64,000 bases of DNA from Sphingomonadales bacterium (lineage in GTDB: Bacteria; Bacteroidota; Bacteroidia; UBA7662): positions 1 through 64,000 of the forward strand of contig VHAX01000008.1 of the NCBI GenBank assembly GCA_016872215.1. The letters are read 5' to 3'. Positions 42,465 to 51,697 of the stretch are shown here, piece by piece. The notes under the pieces are model-generated. The model was not told the origin of the DNA. It saw only the letters and a program-made list of their open reading frames with translations, and did no database searches. Positions within the stretch are counted from its first letter, which is position 1. The number at the start of each line of letters is the position of its first letter. A program made the position numbers and the translations under genes.

Positions 42465-44453
42465 ATGACAATTCCAACGCTGGATTATTCGACGTTCAGA
42501 TTCGGCAACTCTTCCCGAAGCACGCTATTTTGGGTGGGACTATGTTTCGGGTTTCTGGCTTTCTTTATGCCTGAGTACGGACATTCCCAAGGTTTTGTGT
42601 ATGCCCGCCTGCAGGGCCAGCCCCTTATGAACACCGCTGGCTGGTCACTCATAGGAGCCGCCGGCATCGGCGACACCAACGGCGATGTGGACACCTTCAG
42701 CAATGAAATGATCCTTGTCCCACCCACCACTAATAACAGCGGTGGGGTGTTCTACAACCAACCATTGGATTTGAGTCTCTGTACCCGTTGGAGTGCGCGT
42801 TTTGATTTTCGCATTTTTGAGGGTTCTGCCGCAGATGGAATTGCGTTCTGTTTTTTGGATGTCCCACCTTCAAATTTTGTAACGGGCGGTGGCATAGGCA
42901 TCCCTACAAACGGAACCGGATTAAAAGTGGTGTTCGATACCTGGGATAATGGTTGCGGTGCCAATCCGGAGATTCAGATTTATAGCGGGCCGGGCTACAA
43001 TGAGTGCATCGCAGGTATCGTGAAGATCAACAATACAAACGGGAATCTGAATTTTATGCGGTCCAATAACTACCACACGGCTCAGGTGGATTACGACAGT
43101 GGGTTTGTGAGCGTGATGATCGACAGTGTGGTGTGGCTTAGCGGAGTATATGCACCGGCCAATTATGTGGGCTATCTGGGTTTTACTTCCGGTACCGGAG
43201 CGGCAACCGACCGGCATTCGATTCGGGATGTATTGATCTATACCGAGGGAACCTCGCTATTGGGATTTCAGTCGATCGACACAACCCGCCGAATCCCGCT
43301 GATCGAGGCTGAATGCTATAGCGATAGTTTGTGGGTACTAACGCGTGGCAAGTTTCGCTGTGCATCAGTCGATTCCGCCGGCTCCGACCTGCGTTTGTAT
43401 TCTCCGACCGGTGTGCCCATACCTATATATAGGGTACAATCATTTTGCACCGATGACAGAAGCGACTCGCTGCTGCTGCTGTTGGCCACCCGGCTGGTTC
43501 AACCGGGCGACCACCACTTAGTGGTCCGAAATGGAAGGGATGGCAATCCCATTTTGGGTGATTGCAACTCCCGAATCGATGAATTCGATTCACTTACGAT
43601 TCGGGTCGTCAACTGCTACACCTATACCCGACCTGTGGATATGCGGAATGTGAGTGTCACGCCCGATAACCAGGGAGTGAACCTGATCTGGGAAAGTCCG
43701 CCCGGCATCAACCCTGATTTTTTTCGGGGCTATCGCTTGCAGCGCAATGATCGTCCTGACGGCCGGCAGTGGACCGACATCGCCTTTTTGTCACGAATCG
43801 AAGACACGCTGTATTATACGGAAGACCCCAACCCGACCCGGGAAAGCCGCGATTTCCGTGTTATTTTGAAGGTCTACTACAACCCAGATTGTGCCCCGGG
43901 CGATTCGGTTGGTTCAATTTTTTTGCGCGATGAAACTGGATTCCTTGCGGATGCGACCCAATTTGATGGTCGACTTTCGTGGCTTCCCTACTCAGAGGCA
44001 TGGTCAAATCCCCGCTATGAAATATGGATGAGTCGCCCTGAAGTCGGACTGGACTCACAAAGGGTGACCTCCACTACAGATACTTTTGTGGATTTCTCGA
44101 AGCCCCGCGAATTGGGACGCTTTCGCTTGCATGTGCATACGGTGAACGATCTGGATGGGAGATACGCGCGCAGCAATTATCTGGATTTTGTGGTGGATGA
44201 ACTGGAACTTGAAGTGTTTAATGTGGTGACCCCCAACGGCGATGGGATTAATGATGCGTTCTATATTCGCTACATTGAGGCATACCCCCAGGCACGGGTT
44301 CGCCTGTTCAATCGTTGGGGTCAATCCGTTTTCAATCGGGTGGCTTATGCCAACAACTATCAACCTTCGGATCTGGAGGCTGGCAGTTATATCTATCTGA
44401 TTGAAGTCCCGGGAAAGAATCCACTACAGGGAATTCTGCGGGTGCAACGCTAA
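42465..44453 (+). CDS. Secreted L-type-lectin-like protein with gliding-motility C-terminal (T9SS type B) domain
   Basis: A 662-residue protein with signal ~20-41 (FWVGLCFGFLAFFMPEYGHS). Residues ~45-265 resemble an L-type (legume) lectin sandwich: GGVFYNQPLDLSLCTRWSAR, cut to FYNQPLDLSLCTRWSAR; DGIAFCFLD; GLKVVFDTWDNG; and VGYLGFTSGTGAATDRHSIR. A fibronectin-like stretch follows (~395-490). The end (FNVVTPNGDGINDAFYI...RLFNRWGQSVF...AGSYIYLIEV) is a CHU_C/gliding type B sorting domain. L-type lectins often bind mannose-rich glycans; the neighbouring N-glycan operon makes that a sensible guess. It diverges from the transporter gene. Confidence 0.8.
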   Translation: MTIPTLDYSTFRFGNSSRSTLFWVGLCFGFLAFFMPEYGHSQGFVYARLQGQPLMNTAGWSLIGAAGIGDTNGDVDTFSNEMILVPPTTNNSGGVFYNQPLDLSLCTRWSARFDFRIFEGSAADGIAFCFLDVPPSNFVTGGGIGIPTNGTGLKVVFDTWDNGCGANPEIQIYSGPGYNECIAGIVKINNTNGNLNFMRSNNYHTAQVDYDSGFVSVMIDSVVWLSGVYAPANYVGYLGFTSGTGAATDRHSIRDVLIYTEGTSLLGFQSIDTTRRIPLIEAECYSDSLWVLTRGKFRCASVDSAGSDLRLYSPTGVPIPIYRVQSFCTDDRSDSLLLLLATRLVQPGDHHLVVRNGRDGNPILGDCNSRIDEFDSLTIRVVNCYTYTRPVDMRNVSVTPDNQGVNLIWESPPGINPDFFRGYRLQRNDRPDGRQWTDIAFLSRIEDTLYYTEDPNPTRESRDFRVILKVYYNPDCAPGDSVGSIFLRDETGFLADATQFDGRLSWLPYSEAWSNPRYEIWMSRPEVGLDSQRVTSTTDTFVDFSKPRELGRFRLHVHTVNDLDGRYARSNYLDFVVDELELEVFNVVTPNGDGINDAFYIRYIEAYPQARVRLFNRWGQSVFNRVAYANNYQPSDLEAGSYIYLIEVPGKNPLQGILRVQR

Positions 44454-44466
44454 CCCATAAATATAA

Positions 44467-44504
44467 AAGGCGCCCAGTTGAGTCTTATCTCAATTGAGCG
44501 CCTT
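44467..44504. terminator. Strong terminator hairpin between convergent genes
   Basis: AAGGCGC (44467-44473) pairs with GCGCCTT (44498-44504), then after one mismatch CAGTTGAG (44475-44482) pairs with CTCAATTG (44489-44496) with one G-T wobble, leaving a 6-base loop. On the minus strand a T-rich tail (CCTTTTAT) follows, so it is a good terminator for the lysyl oxidase gene and may also stop the lectin transcript. Confidence 0.8.
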
Positions 44505-44582
44505 GATTTAGTGTTCGCCTTATTTTTATATGGTGGCGGCGTTATGTGTTGTGCGCCTAATCATTGTTTAAGGGTTATAGAC

Positions 44583-46970
44583 CTATTTCCGAATCCAGAC
44601 TCTCTGTGCGGCGGTTCCGTTGCTGCCTTTCATCATCAGATGATACACGGCTGGCACGAGTCCACTTAGATCCAGGTCGGTGTTGCCGTTGCTAAAGTCG
44701 ATTGCATCGATCTCCTGTATCAAGCGACCGAGGTTGTCGAAAACCTGAATGGAAACAGGCTTCGAATCGGGTAATCCCTGCAATCTGAATTGACCATCAG
44801 AAGGATTGGGATACGCAATGAATGAAGGACGGCGGGAAAGATCCTTGACCGATGTGGTGTTGCGTGCCACACGGAATCGGGTAGAATCGGTCTGCAATGT
44901 ATTTTTCTGGAGGTCGCTGTTTACTGCAACGCGGGGGCCGTCTAAGTAAACCAGGCTATCTGTAGTTCGGCTAAAAAACAAGCGTACGGCTGAGCGCCAT
45001 GAACCTGAGCGGGGAATTACCTGTGCAAAATTGTTCAGGGTGAACAATACCATTCCGTCGGAACCCACCTGAAATTGATGGGCTGGCATTCCACCCAAAA
45101 GAAGACTCATGGCAGAGGTAAAACGCAATCCATGTACCTGAAACTGCATGGCAACGATTCCTGCGTCATTGTTCCGCATGCTGATGTCCACAAAATTCTG
45201 CATAGTGTCGAGTACATCGATTCGAACCTGAGCGCTTTGGGCCGGATTTCTCAGACCCTGTGGAAAATTGCAACTGCCACTGCTTCCATTGAGTTGAAGA
45301 CAATTGCCCAGGTGAACCAAATCCCAAACATCAACCAGGCTGTCGCCCGTTGCGTCCTTACAAACACTATAATTAAGTGTGTCCTGAAGCAATCCTCCGG
45401 AATACAATCCATAATCCAAAGCATTCCTGAGGGTGTCGGCATTCATATCGCCAATCATAGCCCGACCGCCACAAACGCCTTCACAATCTCTAAGCGCATT
45501 ACCGTAGGCCACACCAGCACAATCGCGATAGGGAGCGCAGGAAGTATCACGGGTAAACTGCTTGCCCTGGGCATTGGTGTAAATATTGAGGCACACCTGC
45601 GCCCAGTTGTTGGTGTAATTGGTTTCATAGCGCCCCAACGCGTCGGGCGACTGGTCCCAGTTCACTTTCATGGCCAGGATGTAATCGCCATCCGGCACAT
45701 CCGTAATGTCGATCCACTGGCAGTCTAAACTCCGGCTATAGATGTCTCCACAGCCCGCAGTAATACCCATATTGCTGCAACCATATTTCGCCATGCCAGG
45801 CGGACAATCTAAATCCATCACGCAAAACCCGTTTTTAAATCCAATGGGTATGCGCGTACCTTGAGTTGTTGGTTCCGGATAAAGCACATATTCCGAGTAG
45901 CCTTCATAATGGGTGTGGTTGTGGCAATTCACGGTGTTAAACTGACCAGGGTGTGTTGATGGATTGCCGATGAAGTAGTCGCTCTGACCAATATTTCTAA
46001 TGTCTGTAGTGAAACGAATAATGGTACGGGTACCAAATCCTGTTAGGCATTTCTCCTGAACCCTGCATGTTGAGCTACTGACCGTAGAGCGTTGGAGCGA
46101 TGTTTCAATTACACCCTGTAAGATTGTGAGGTCAGGCCCTGGCGGGCACATTGGGTCGTTGTTGTAGTAGCAGGGACCGAATACGGTGGCGAGTGGACTA
46201 TAATTACAGGCGTTGGAGTCCGGACAACCGGCAATGGGACCGGCGAATGTAATATTAAAGGGAATCGGGCCAGGTGCGTTGGCGCCACCAATGCGGATGA
46301 GGTAGGTGGTGGCCGTGTCCATGTATGCCTGTACCCGGGCTCTTTGTCCACACACCGAATTGGTGTCGTTGTAGAGAATGGTTCCTGTATTGTCCATGAT
46401 CAGCTGAGGAATGCTGCAGTTGTTGTATACCCAAATTCGGGTATCCCAGGCTGCGGGTGCTCCGCAAGTGCTGATTATGTAGGCGCCCAGGCTGTCAGGC
46501 TGAAAACGATACCAGCTATTGCGCACCGGTGCCACATAGTTGCCTGTATCCACAACCAAGGCTTGTTGGCAAGACTGGCTGCTGCCGCAGTTCACCGTTT
46601 TGGTCTCATAGCGACCGAATTGTCCGCCGCTGGCCTGGATTACTCCATTCAGCAGCAACTGATAGGAGCCATTTCCGTGCGCGCAACAAATTCCATCTCC
46701 ATAGCTATCAAATATGGTGAAGAAAACGCATGTGCCGGTCGGAATACAGACGGAATCGCGGTTTACTTGTCCACCTATCACGGTATCTCTGCGCATGAGA
46801 GTGTCGCCCATCTGGTTTTGCAGAATCCAGGAAATTTCTCCGGGATAGTTGTCGGGTGTAAGGGCCACCGTTATGAGTGTTTGTCCCGTCGGGCAATTCT
46901 GGGCATCTACAGTAGGTGCCATCAAAAGGATGGCGAGGAAGGAAAATAAGGTTGTGAAAAATATCTTCAT
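44583..46970 (-). CDS. Secreted lysyl oxidase-domain protein with dockerin-like repeats and T9SS tail
   Basis: A 795-residue exported protein (signal 1-23, FFTTLFSFLAILLMAPTVDA). Residues ~25-245 are cysteine-rich beta modules. A lysyl oxidase domain at ~280-465 carries the copper motif CHNHTH (His350, 352, 354), Lys379 in GFKNGFC and Tyr411 in CGDIYSRSLDCQWIDITDV; in vertebrate LOX the equivalent Lys and Tyr form the lysine tyrosylquinone cofactor. Two dockerin-like calcium repeats follow (GDMNADTLRNALDYGLY; DATGDSLVDVWDLVHL). A T9SS type A tail (YPNPSDGQFRLQG) ends the protein. The expected reaction is oxidation of lysine or other primary amines to aldehydes, outside the cell. The start is ATG 46970; the frame extends 39 bases up. 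Confidence 0.85.
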   Translation of the reverse strand: MKIFFTTLFSFLAILLMAPTVDAQNCPTGQTLITVALTPDNYPGEISWILQNQMGDTLMRRDTVIGGQVNRDSVCIPTGTCVFFTIFDSYGDGICCAHGNGSYQLLLNGVIQASGGQFGRYETKTVNCGSSQSCQQALVVDTGNYVAPVRNSWYRFQPDSLGAYIISTCGAPAAWDTRIWVYNNCSIPQLIMDNTGTILYNDTNSVCGQRARVQAYMDTATTYLIRIGGANAPGPIPFNITFAGPIAGCPDSNACNYSPLATVFGPCYYNNDPMCPPGPDLTILQGVIETSLQRSTVSSSTCRVQEKCLTGFGTRTIIRFTTDIRNIGQSDYFIGNPSTHPGQFNTVNCHNHTHYEGYSEYVLYPEPTTQGTRIPIGFKNGFCVMDLDCPPGMAKYGCSNMGITAGCGDIYSRSLDCQWIDITDVPDGDYILAMKVNWDQSPDALGRYETNYTNNWAQVCLNIYTNAQGKQFTRDTSCAPYRDCAGVAYGNALRDCEGVCGGRAMIGDMNADTLRNALDYGLYSGGLLQDTLNYSVCKDATGDSLVDVWDLVHLGNCLQLNGSSGSCNFPQGLRNPAQSAQVRIDVLDTMQNFVDISMRNNDAGIVAMQFQVHGLRFTSAMSLLLGGMPAHQFQVGSDGMVLFTLNNFAQVIPRSGSWRSAVRLFFSRTTDSLVYLDGPRVAVNSDLQKNTLQTDSTRFRVARNTTSVKDLSRRPSFIAYPNPSDGQFRLQGLPDSKPVSIQVFDNLGRLIQEIDAIDFSNGNTDLDLSGLVPAVYHLMMKGSNGTAAQRVWIRK

Positions 46971-47074
46971 AAAAGATCGAAAGAAAGTATAAAATGCGAA
47001 GGTAAACAAAATTTATAAAGCGTTGTCCTTTGACTTACTATTTAGGTCGATAAATGATGCTATTTTTGTCACAT

Positions 47075-47950
47075 ATGGCTCGTACAGGCGATTGGAAAAA
47101 AAAATGGAGCACGCGCTACCGCTTGGTGGTGCTCGACGATGACTCCTTTGAGGAGCAGGCCTCTGTGAGCCTGTCGCGACTCAACCTGTTCGTCATCCTC
47201 AGCACGGCCATCATAGGTTTTGCTTTACTAATTACTTCTCTGGTGGTGTTTACACCATTGCGCGAGTACATTCCGGGCTATGCCGACACAGGGCAGCGGT
47301 TGAAAATGTTGCGGTTGCTGGAAACGGTCGACTCTTTGGAGCAGTCAATGGCCGGGGCGGAAGTACGATGGAGGGGATTCTCGCAGGTTCTAGAGGGTAA
47401 GGTGCCCGTCGATTCTATGAGTCAGCAGCCTCGGCCCGACACCATTTTGATTTCGCAGGCGGCCAACGTGTTTGTACGCAGCACGGCCGATTCCTTGCTG
47501 CGAAAGTGGATTGAGCAGGATTTCAATGATGCCCGCTTGTCGGATGTGAGTGGACAATTCCGATTTTTCGGGCAGAGCCTGTTTGAGCCCGTTGTCGGGC
47601 GGGTACATCGGCCTTTTAGTCCCGCCAATCCGTCAGCGGGTCTCGAAATTGCCCTCACAGGTGAACAGCCGGTGCATGCCATGCTCGACGGACGGATTAT
47701 TTTTCAAGGCTATTCCCTCTCAGACCTTTACGTAATAGTGGTTCAGCACCCTGGCAATGCCATCAGCAGCTACCGTAAATTACGCAAAACCTTGCGCAGG
47801 GCAGGAGAATCAGTCAAATCCGGTGATGTGTTGGGTCTGGCCGGTCGATCAGCAGGCGATTTCAATCAATCGGGTGACATTCCTACGATTTCGGTGCAAT
47901 TGTGGCAGGACGGGAGCGCCCTCAACCCGGAATCTTTTTTAAATTATTGA
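47075..47950 (+). CDS. Degenerate M23-family (LytM-like) membrane protein
   Basis: A 291-residue protein with a short cytoplasmic N-terminus, one membrane helix (~43-65, FVILSTAIIGFALLITSLVVF), a linker and a C-terminal M23 fold. The zinc motif HxGxD is replaced (PSAGLEIAL), and the usual HL of the second motif is KL (SSYRKLRKTLRRAGESVKSGDVLGLAG), cut to RAGESVKSGDVLGLAG. It is thus probably a non-catalytic cell-wall scaffold. It lies directly before a bactofilin; M23-bactofilin pairs shape the cell wall in other bacteria. The frame opens at ATG 47054, but the M-A-R-T-G-D-W-K-K-K start at 47075 fits the family better. TATTTTTG at 47061-47068 matches the Bacteroidota -7 consensus TAnnTTTG. Confidence 0.75.
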   Translation: MARTGDWKKKWSTRYRLVVLDDDSFEEQASVSLSRLNLFVILSTAIIGFALLITSLVVFTPLREYIPGYADTGQRLKMLRLLETVDSLEQSMAGAEVRWRGFSQVLEGKVPVDSMSQQPRPDTILISQAANVFVRSTADSLLRKWIEQDFNDARLSDVSGQFRFFGQSLFEPVVGRVHRPFSPANPSAGLEIALTGEQPVHAMLDGRIIFQGYSLSDLYVIVVQHPGNAISSYRKLRKTLRRAGESVKSGDVLGLAGRSAGDFNQSGDIPTISVQLWQDGSALNPESFLNY

Positions 47951-47973
47951 CATTTTTTTTCTAACTTCCCCCA

Positions 47974-48360
47974 ATGATTAATCCGATAAAAAACATTGTT
48001 CAGGCCGGACAAAACCTAAATCTTCTTGTTGAAGGATCCAGTATTCAGGGTGACTTAAACGCTAATGGTGACGTTCGCATCGATGGCGAACTTATGGGCA
48101 GCATAAATTCCACAGGGCGCGTGGCTCTAGGTCCCAAGAGTAAGGTTACGGGAAACGTAATTTGTCAGTTTGCCGATGTGGGAGGCCATGTCGTGGGAAA
48201 TGTCGAGGCCGCTGAATCACTCACTCTGCGTGCACATTGCCGCATTAACGGCGATATCAAAACGGCGCGACTCGTAGTGGAGGAGGGTGCACAATTCTCT
48301 GGTGTCTGTAGTATGCAGACAGCTGGGGTCGAGAAACTGCGAACGGTTCGGGAGGCATAG
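47974..48360 (+). CDS. Bactofilin (polymer-forming cytoskeletal protein)
   Basis: A 128-residue protein consisting almost wholly of the bactofilin beta-helix: EGSSIQGDLNANGDVRIDGE, then GSINSTGRVALGPKSKVTGN, VGNVEAAESLTLRAHCRING and DIKTARLVVEEGAQFSG. Bactofilins form nucleotide-free filaments that anchor cell-wall enzymes. It follows the M23 protein by 23 bases and precedes atpZ by 19, so the three are likely cotranscribed, the order commonly seen in Bacteroidota. Confidence 0.92.
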   Translation: MINPIKNIVQAGQNLNLLVEGSSIQGDLNANGDVRIDGELMGSINSTGRVALGPKSKVTGNVICQFADVGGHVVGNVEAAESLTLRAHCRINGDIKTARLVVEEGAQFSGVCSMQTAGVEKLRTVREA

Positions 48361-48379
48361 GATCGATCCAAAAGGTCAT

Positions 48380-48733
48380 ATGATGGATGATTTGCCTACG
48401 CAGTCTGTACAGGAAGTTAAGTCTGATTTCCCATCCAAAAAACCGCAAAACAACTCACCCATTCGCGTTTGGGCCAAATTTTCGTCACTAGGCATACAAT
48501 GGACCGTAATGCTTTTGTGCGCGGCATGGGTCGGTCTGAAATTAGACGACTGGGCGGGAACAAGCCGTCCCTATTTAACAGCTTTAACTAGTTTACTAGC
48601 CTTAATCGGGGTGTTTCGCTCGCTCCTGCGATCCCTTTCCGGTCTGGAAAATGTTGGAAAAAACCTTAGGCAACCCCTTGAAAAGTCGTCTGGTTCCGGG
48701 CAGAGATCAGATTGCGGAGGTTCATCCCTTTGA
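48380..48733 (+). CDS. atpZ: AtpZ/AtpI-like two-helix membrane protein
   Basis: A 117-residue protein with a charged N-terminus and two membrane helices (WTVMLLCAAWVGLKLDDWAG; YLTALTSLLALIGVFRSLL), the layout of AtpZ-type F-ATPase accessory proteins. AtpZ-like proteins are thought to help assemble the c-ring or to carry magnesium with AtpI. ATG 48380 is followed by a second ATG. It precedes atpB by one further gene. The C-terminal ~25 residues are polar and not conserved in kind. Confidence 0.7.
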   Translation: MMDDLPTQSVQEVKSDFPSKKPQNNSPIRVWAKFSSLGIQWTVMLLCAAWVGLKLDDWAGTSRPYLTALTSLLALIGVFRSLLRSLSGLENVGKNLRQPLEKSSGSGQRSDCGGSSL

Positions 48734-48780
48734 TTTTGTGTACAGCAGAACTAAAATAACAACACAATTCCTGCTAATTA

Positions 48781-49200
48781 ATGCCAATCTCAACCAAGAG
48801 CAACAGCCATTTCAGGTTTTGGATCATGTATCTGGTGGTGGTCGGGGTATGTATTCTCTTTTTGGAGTGGGGTCATGCTGTGAAGAAATGGAACGGATTG
48901 GATCAGGCAAAACTTATATGGAAGACCCAAGCCTCTTTAGTGGGTGGATTGTTTCTTTTTCTGTATCCTTTACGCAAGGTAATGGGATCGCGATACGAGG
49001 TAGCTAAAGTCCCCATTTCTCTGGTATTCCTGACCATTCACTTTATTCTTAGCCTGTTCCTGATCGCGTTTTTTTACAAACGGGAGGGCAGCCTGTCCCC
49101 GGGATTTTTGTTTTCATTTGCGCTTTTTTTTCTGATTTTTTTTGGGGTGCTATTGTTCGGGATTTTCTCTATCTTGCGACCGATTTCGAAATCAACATAA
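48781..49200 (+). CDS. Hypothetical membrane protein in the atp operon (AtpI position)
   Basis: A 139-residue protein with four predicted membrane helices (about 12-31, 50-66, 78-98, 109-131). It has no motif I recognise. It sits where atpI lies in other F-ATPase operons, and its stop codon touches the atpB ATG with no spacer, so it is translated with atpB. A role in c-ring assembly is inferred from position only. Confidence 0.65.
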   Translation: MPISTKSNSHFRFWIMYLVVVGVCILFLEWGHAVKKWNGLDQAKLIWKTQASLVGGLFLFLYPLRKVMGSRYEVAKVPISLVFLTIHFILSLFLIAFFYKREGSLSPGFLFSFALFFLIFFGVLLFGIFSILRPISKST

Positions 49201-50310
49201 ATGCGGTATACGCTTCAAAAACACGTGAAATTTGTTAAGCTGTTAAGCCAAAACCTGAGTAAATCAAATTTTTCGCTGCTTTCCCTGTTTTTGTTTGTTG
49301 TTTTTGCATCATCTGCTGCGCTCGCCTCTGAAACCGCAACTCTTAAAGATTCAACTTCTACTGAAGAGGAATTTAACCCGGTTACCACCATTCTGCATCA
49401 CGTGCTCGACAACCACGACTGGCATTTGTTTGATATGCCAGATCACGATGGCACTACACATCCCGTTTCACTCCCACTCCCCATCATCTTATATAGTGAA
49501 GGTCAATTTGACATATTTATGTCGAGCCAATTCGAGCATGGGCATGCCCACGTGAATAGGGGTGAACGTGAATACGCGATGGATGAACACGGGAATATCA
49601 CAGATCTTGCGGGGCATTCCGTTTTGGATTTTTCCGTCACTAAAAATGTAGCCTCCATGTTGGTGGCTATTCTGTTGTTGCTTTTGATTTTCACACGGGG
49701 CGCCAAATCTTATGAAGGGAGTCACAGCAAGCCGGTGGGATTAGCCAAAGTGGTAGAGCCCCTCGTCTTATTCGTGCGCGATGACATCGCTATCCCCAAT
49801 ATTGGTCACCACTACAAACGATACCTGCCTTTCCTGTTGACCTCTTTCTTCTTTATTTGGATCAACAACTTGCTGGGACTCATTCCTTCTGGTGCCAACT
49901 TCACGGGAAATATAAGCGTTACAGCCACATTGGCCGTTTTTACCCTTCTAATCACCAACTTCAGCGGCACCAAAACCTATTGGGGTCATGTATTCACGCC
50001 GCATGTCCCCATGTGGCTCTACCCCATCATGATACCCGTTGAGATGGTTGGCATAGTGGCCAAGCCCATTGCCCTGATGATTCGTCTTTTTGCCAACATC
50101 ACGGCCGGGCACATCATTATTTTGAGTCTGGTCTCCCTCATTTTCATTTTCAAAAGCCTGCTCATTGCCCCGGTATCCCTGGCGTTTGTGCTCTTTATAT
50201 CATGCATCGAACTACTGGTCGCTGCCCTGCAGGCCTATGTTTTTACCCTACTTTCGGCTCTGTTCATTGGTCTTGCCTTGGAGGAGCCGCATACCGAAGC
50301 AAATCATTAA
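49201..50310 (+). CDS. atpB: ATP synthase F0 subunit a
   Basis: A 369-residue subunit a, longer than the ~270 of E. coli because of an N-terminal part with a signal-like helix (SLFLFVVFASSAALAS) and a His/Asp-rich segment (residues ~60-145), as is common in Bacteroidota. The conserved core has FFIWINNLLGLIPSGANFTG and the essential Arg295 in MIRLFANITAGHI. It forms the proton half-channels with the c-ring. It starts immediately after the upstream hypothetical gene and precedes atpE by 34 bases. Confidence 0.94.
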   Translation: MRYTLQKHVKFVKLLSQNLSKSNFSLLSLFLFVVFASSAALASETATLKDSTSTEEEFNPVTTILHHVLDNHDWHLFDMPDHDGTTHPVSLPLPIILYSEGQFDIFMSSQFEHGHAHVNRGEREYAMDEHGNITDLAGHSVLDFSVTKNVASMLVAILLLLLIFTRGAKSYEGSHSKPVGLAKVVEPLVLFVRDDIAIPNIGHHYKRYLPFLLTSFFFIWINNLLGLIPSGANFTGNISVTATLAVFTLLITNFSGTKTYWGHVFTPHVPMWLYPIMIPVEMVGIVAKPIALMIRLFANITAGHIIILSLVSLIFIFKSLLIAPVSLAFVLFISCIELLVAALQAYVFTLLSALFIGLALEEPHTEANH

Positions 50311-50332
50311 ATCTCATTTCCTTTAACCCTAA

Positions 50333-50557
<225 letters not shown>

Positions 50558-50629
50558 TCATCAATTCTAAGAGTGGTTAAGGACTGCTCGCCCGGTCCGA
50601 ATGAGTCTATAATATAAATCTGTCTAAAT

Positions 50630-51127
50630 ATGAATGAGCTTATAGAGCCCAGTCTTGGTCTGATTGTTTGGACCAGTGTCTCGTTTTTGATCCTGATGTT
50701 TGTTCTGCGTAAATTCGCGTGGAAACCCATTTTGGATGCAGTAGATGAGCGCGACCAAAAGATTTCCAAAGCCATTCAAGCGGCTGAGGAGGCTCGTCGA
50801 GAGGTGGGTAGTTTGGCAGGTGAGCGCGACAGGCTGTTGGCCGACATCAAAGACGAGCGCGATAAAATCATGGCGGATGCTGCTAAGACCCGCGATTTTA
50901 TCGTATCGGAGGCCAAAACTAAAGCCGCTGAAGAAACAGCCAGAATGCTGGGGATAGCCCGTGAAGCGATTCACAACGAGCGGAATGCCGCAGTAACTGA
51001 GGTCAGAAACATGGCCGCCAAACTGGCGATTGATGTGGCCGAGAAAGTTTTAGGCAGGCATTTCGCCGACCAGGCCCGTCAGGAGGAATTTGTGCGCAGC
51101 GAAATGGACAAAATCAAACTCAACTAA
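50630..51127 (+). CDS. atpF: ATP synthase F0 subunit b
   Basis: A 165-residue subunit b. One N-terminal helix (LGLIVWTSVSFLILMFVLRKF) is followed by the conserved FAWKPILDAVDERDQKISKA, cut to WKPILDAVDERDQKI, and a long charged coiled coil. It is the peripheral stalk joining F0 to delta/alpha. The 72-base spacer from atpE is the longest within the F0 genes; atpH follows after 9 bases. Confidence 0.94.
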   Translation: MNELIEPSLGLIVWTSVSFLILMFVLRKFAWKPILDAVDERDQKISKAIQAAEEARREVGSLAGERDRLLADIKDERDKIMADAAKTRDFIVSEAKTKAAEETARMLGIAREAIHNERNAAVTEVRNMAAKLAIDVAEKVLGRHFADQARQEEFVRSEMDKIKLN

Positions 51128-51136
51128 GCATTAACC

Positions 51137-51694
51137 ATGGCAGATATTCGCGTTGCCCAGCGTTATGCCGCCTCGCTTATGCGGTTGTCTACCGAGCGCA
51201 GTAGGCTGGAAGAGGTTTACCGTGATATGGAATTCTTAGGGAATGCCATATCGGGCAGCCGTGAATTGCTGGTTATGTTTCGCAGCCCGGTAACCCGTCC
51301 CGAATCAAAATCGTCCGTAGTGGATGCGCTGTATTCAGGTAAAGCAGATCCGCTCACCACTGCATTCCTCCGCCTCGTAATCAAGAAAAAGCGGGAAGCA
51401 GTTATACCTGGTATGGTTCAGAGTTTTGCTCGAATGTATCGCGCCCACAAAGGCATCGTACGAGCCCGATTGGAGACTGCTGTGGAATGGCCACCTAATC
51501 TGATTGCCGAAGTGTCCGCCATAGTGGCCCGACAGACAGGGTTGACGGTTGAACTCAGTACAACCATCAATACCGAGATCATGGCAGGTTTTGTTATTCA
51601 GGTGGAAGATCGTCGCTACGAACGCAGTGTGGCTCGTTCCCTCCAGGAAATCAGGCACTTATTTTCCGACAACCTCTACATCAAAAAATATTAA
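51137..51694 (+). CDS. atpH: ATP synthase F1 subunit delta
   Basis: A 185-residue OSCP/delta subunit: an N-terminal helical domain (VAQRYAASLMRLSTERSRLE) and a C-terminal GFVIQVEDRRYERSVARSL, cut to VIQVEDRRYERSVARSL, which matches the family end motif. It links the b stalk to the alpha3beta3 head. Only 3 bases separate its stop from the atpA ATG. Confidence 0.92.
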   Translation: MADIRVAQRYAASLMRLSTERSRLEEVYRDMEFLGNAISGSRELLVMFRSPVTRPESKSSVVDALYSGKADPLTTAFLRLVIKKKREAVIPGMVQSFARMYRAHKGIVRARLETAVEWPPNLIAEVSAIVARQTGLTVELSTTINTEIMAGFVIQVEDRRYERSVARSLQEIRHLFSDNLYIKKY

Positions 51695-51697
51695 GAA

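Noticed and set aside
45075-45728. 217-codon open frame antisense to the lysyl oxidase gene
   Set aside because: The lysyl oxidase frame shows cofactor motifs and sorting tail; the antisense translation has none.
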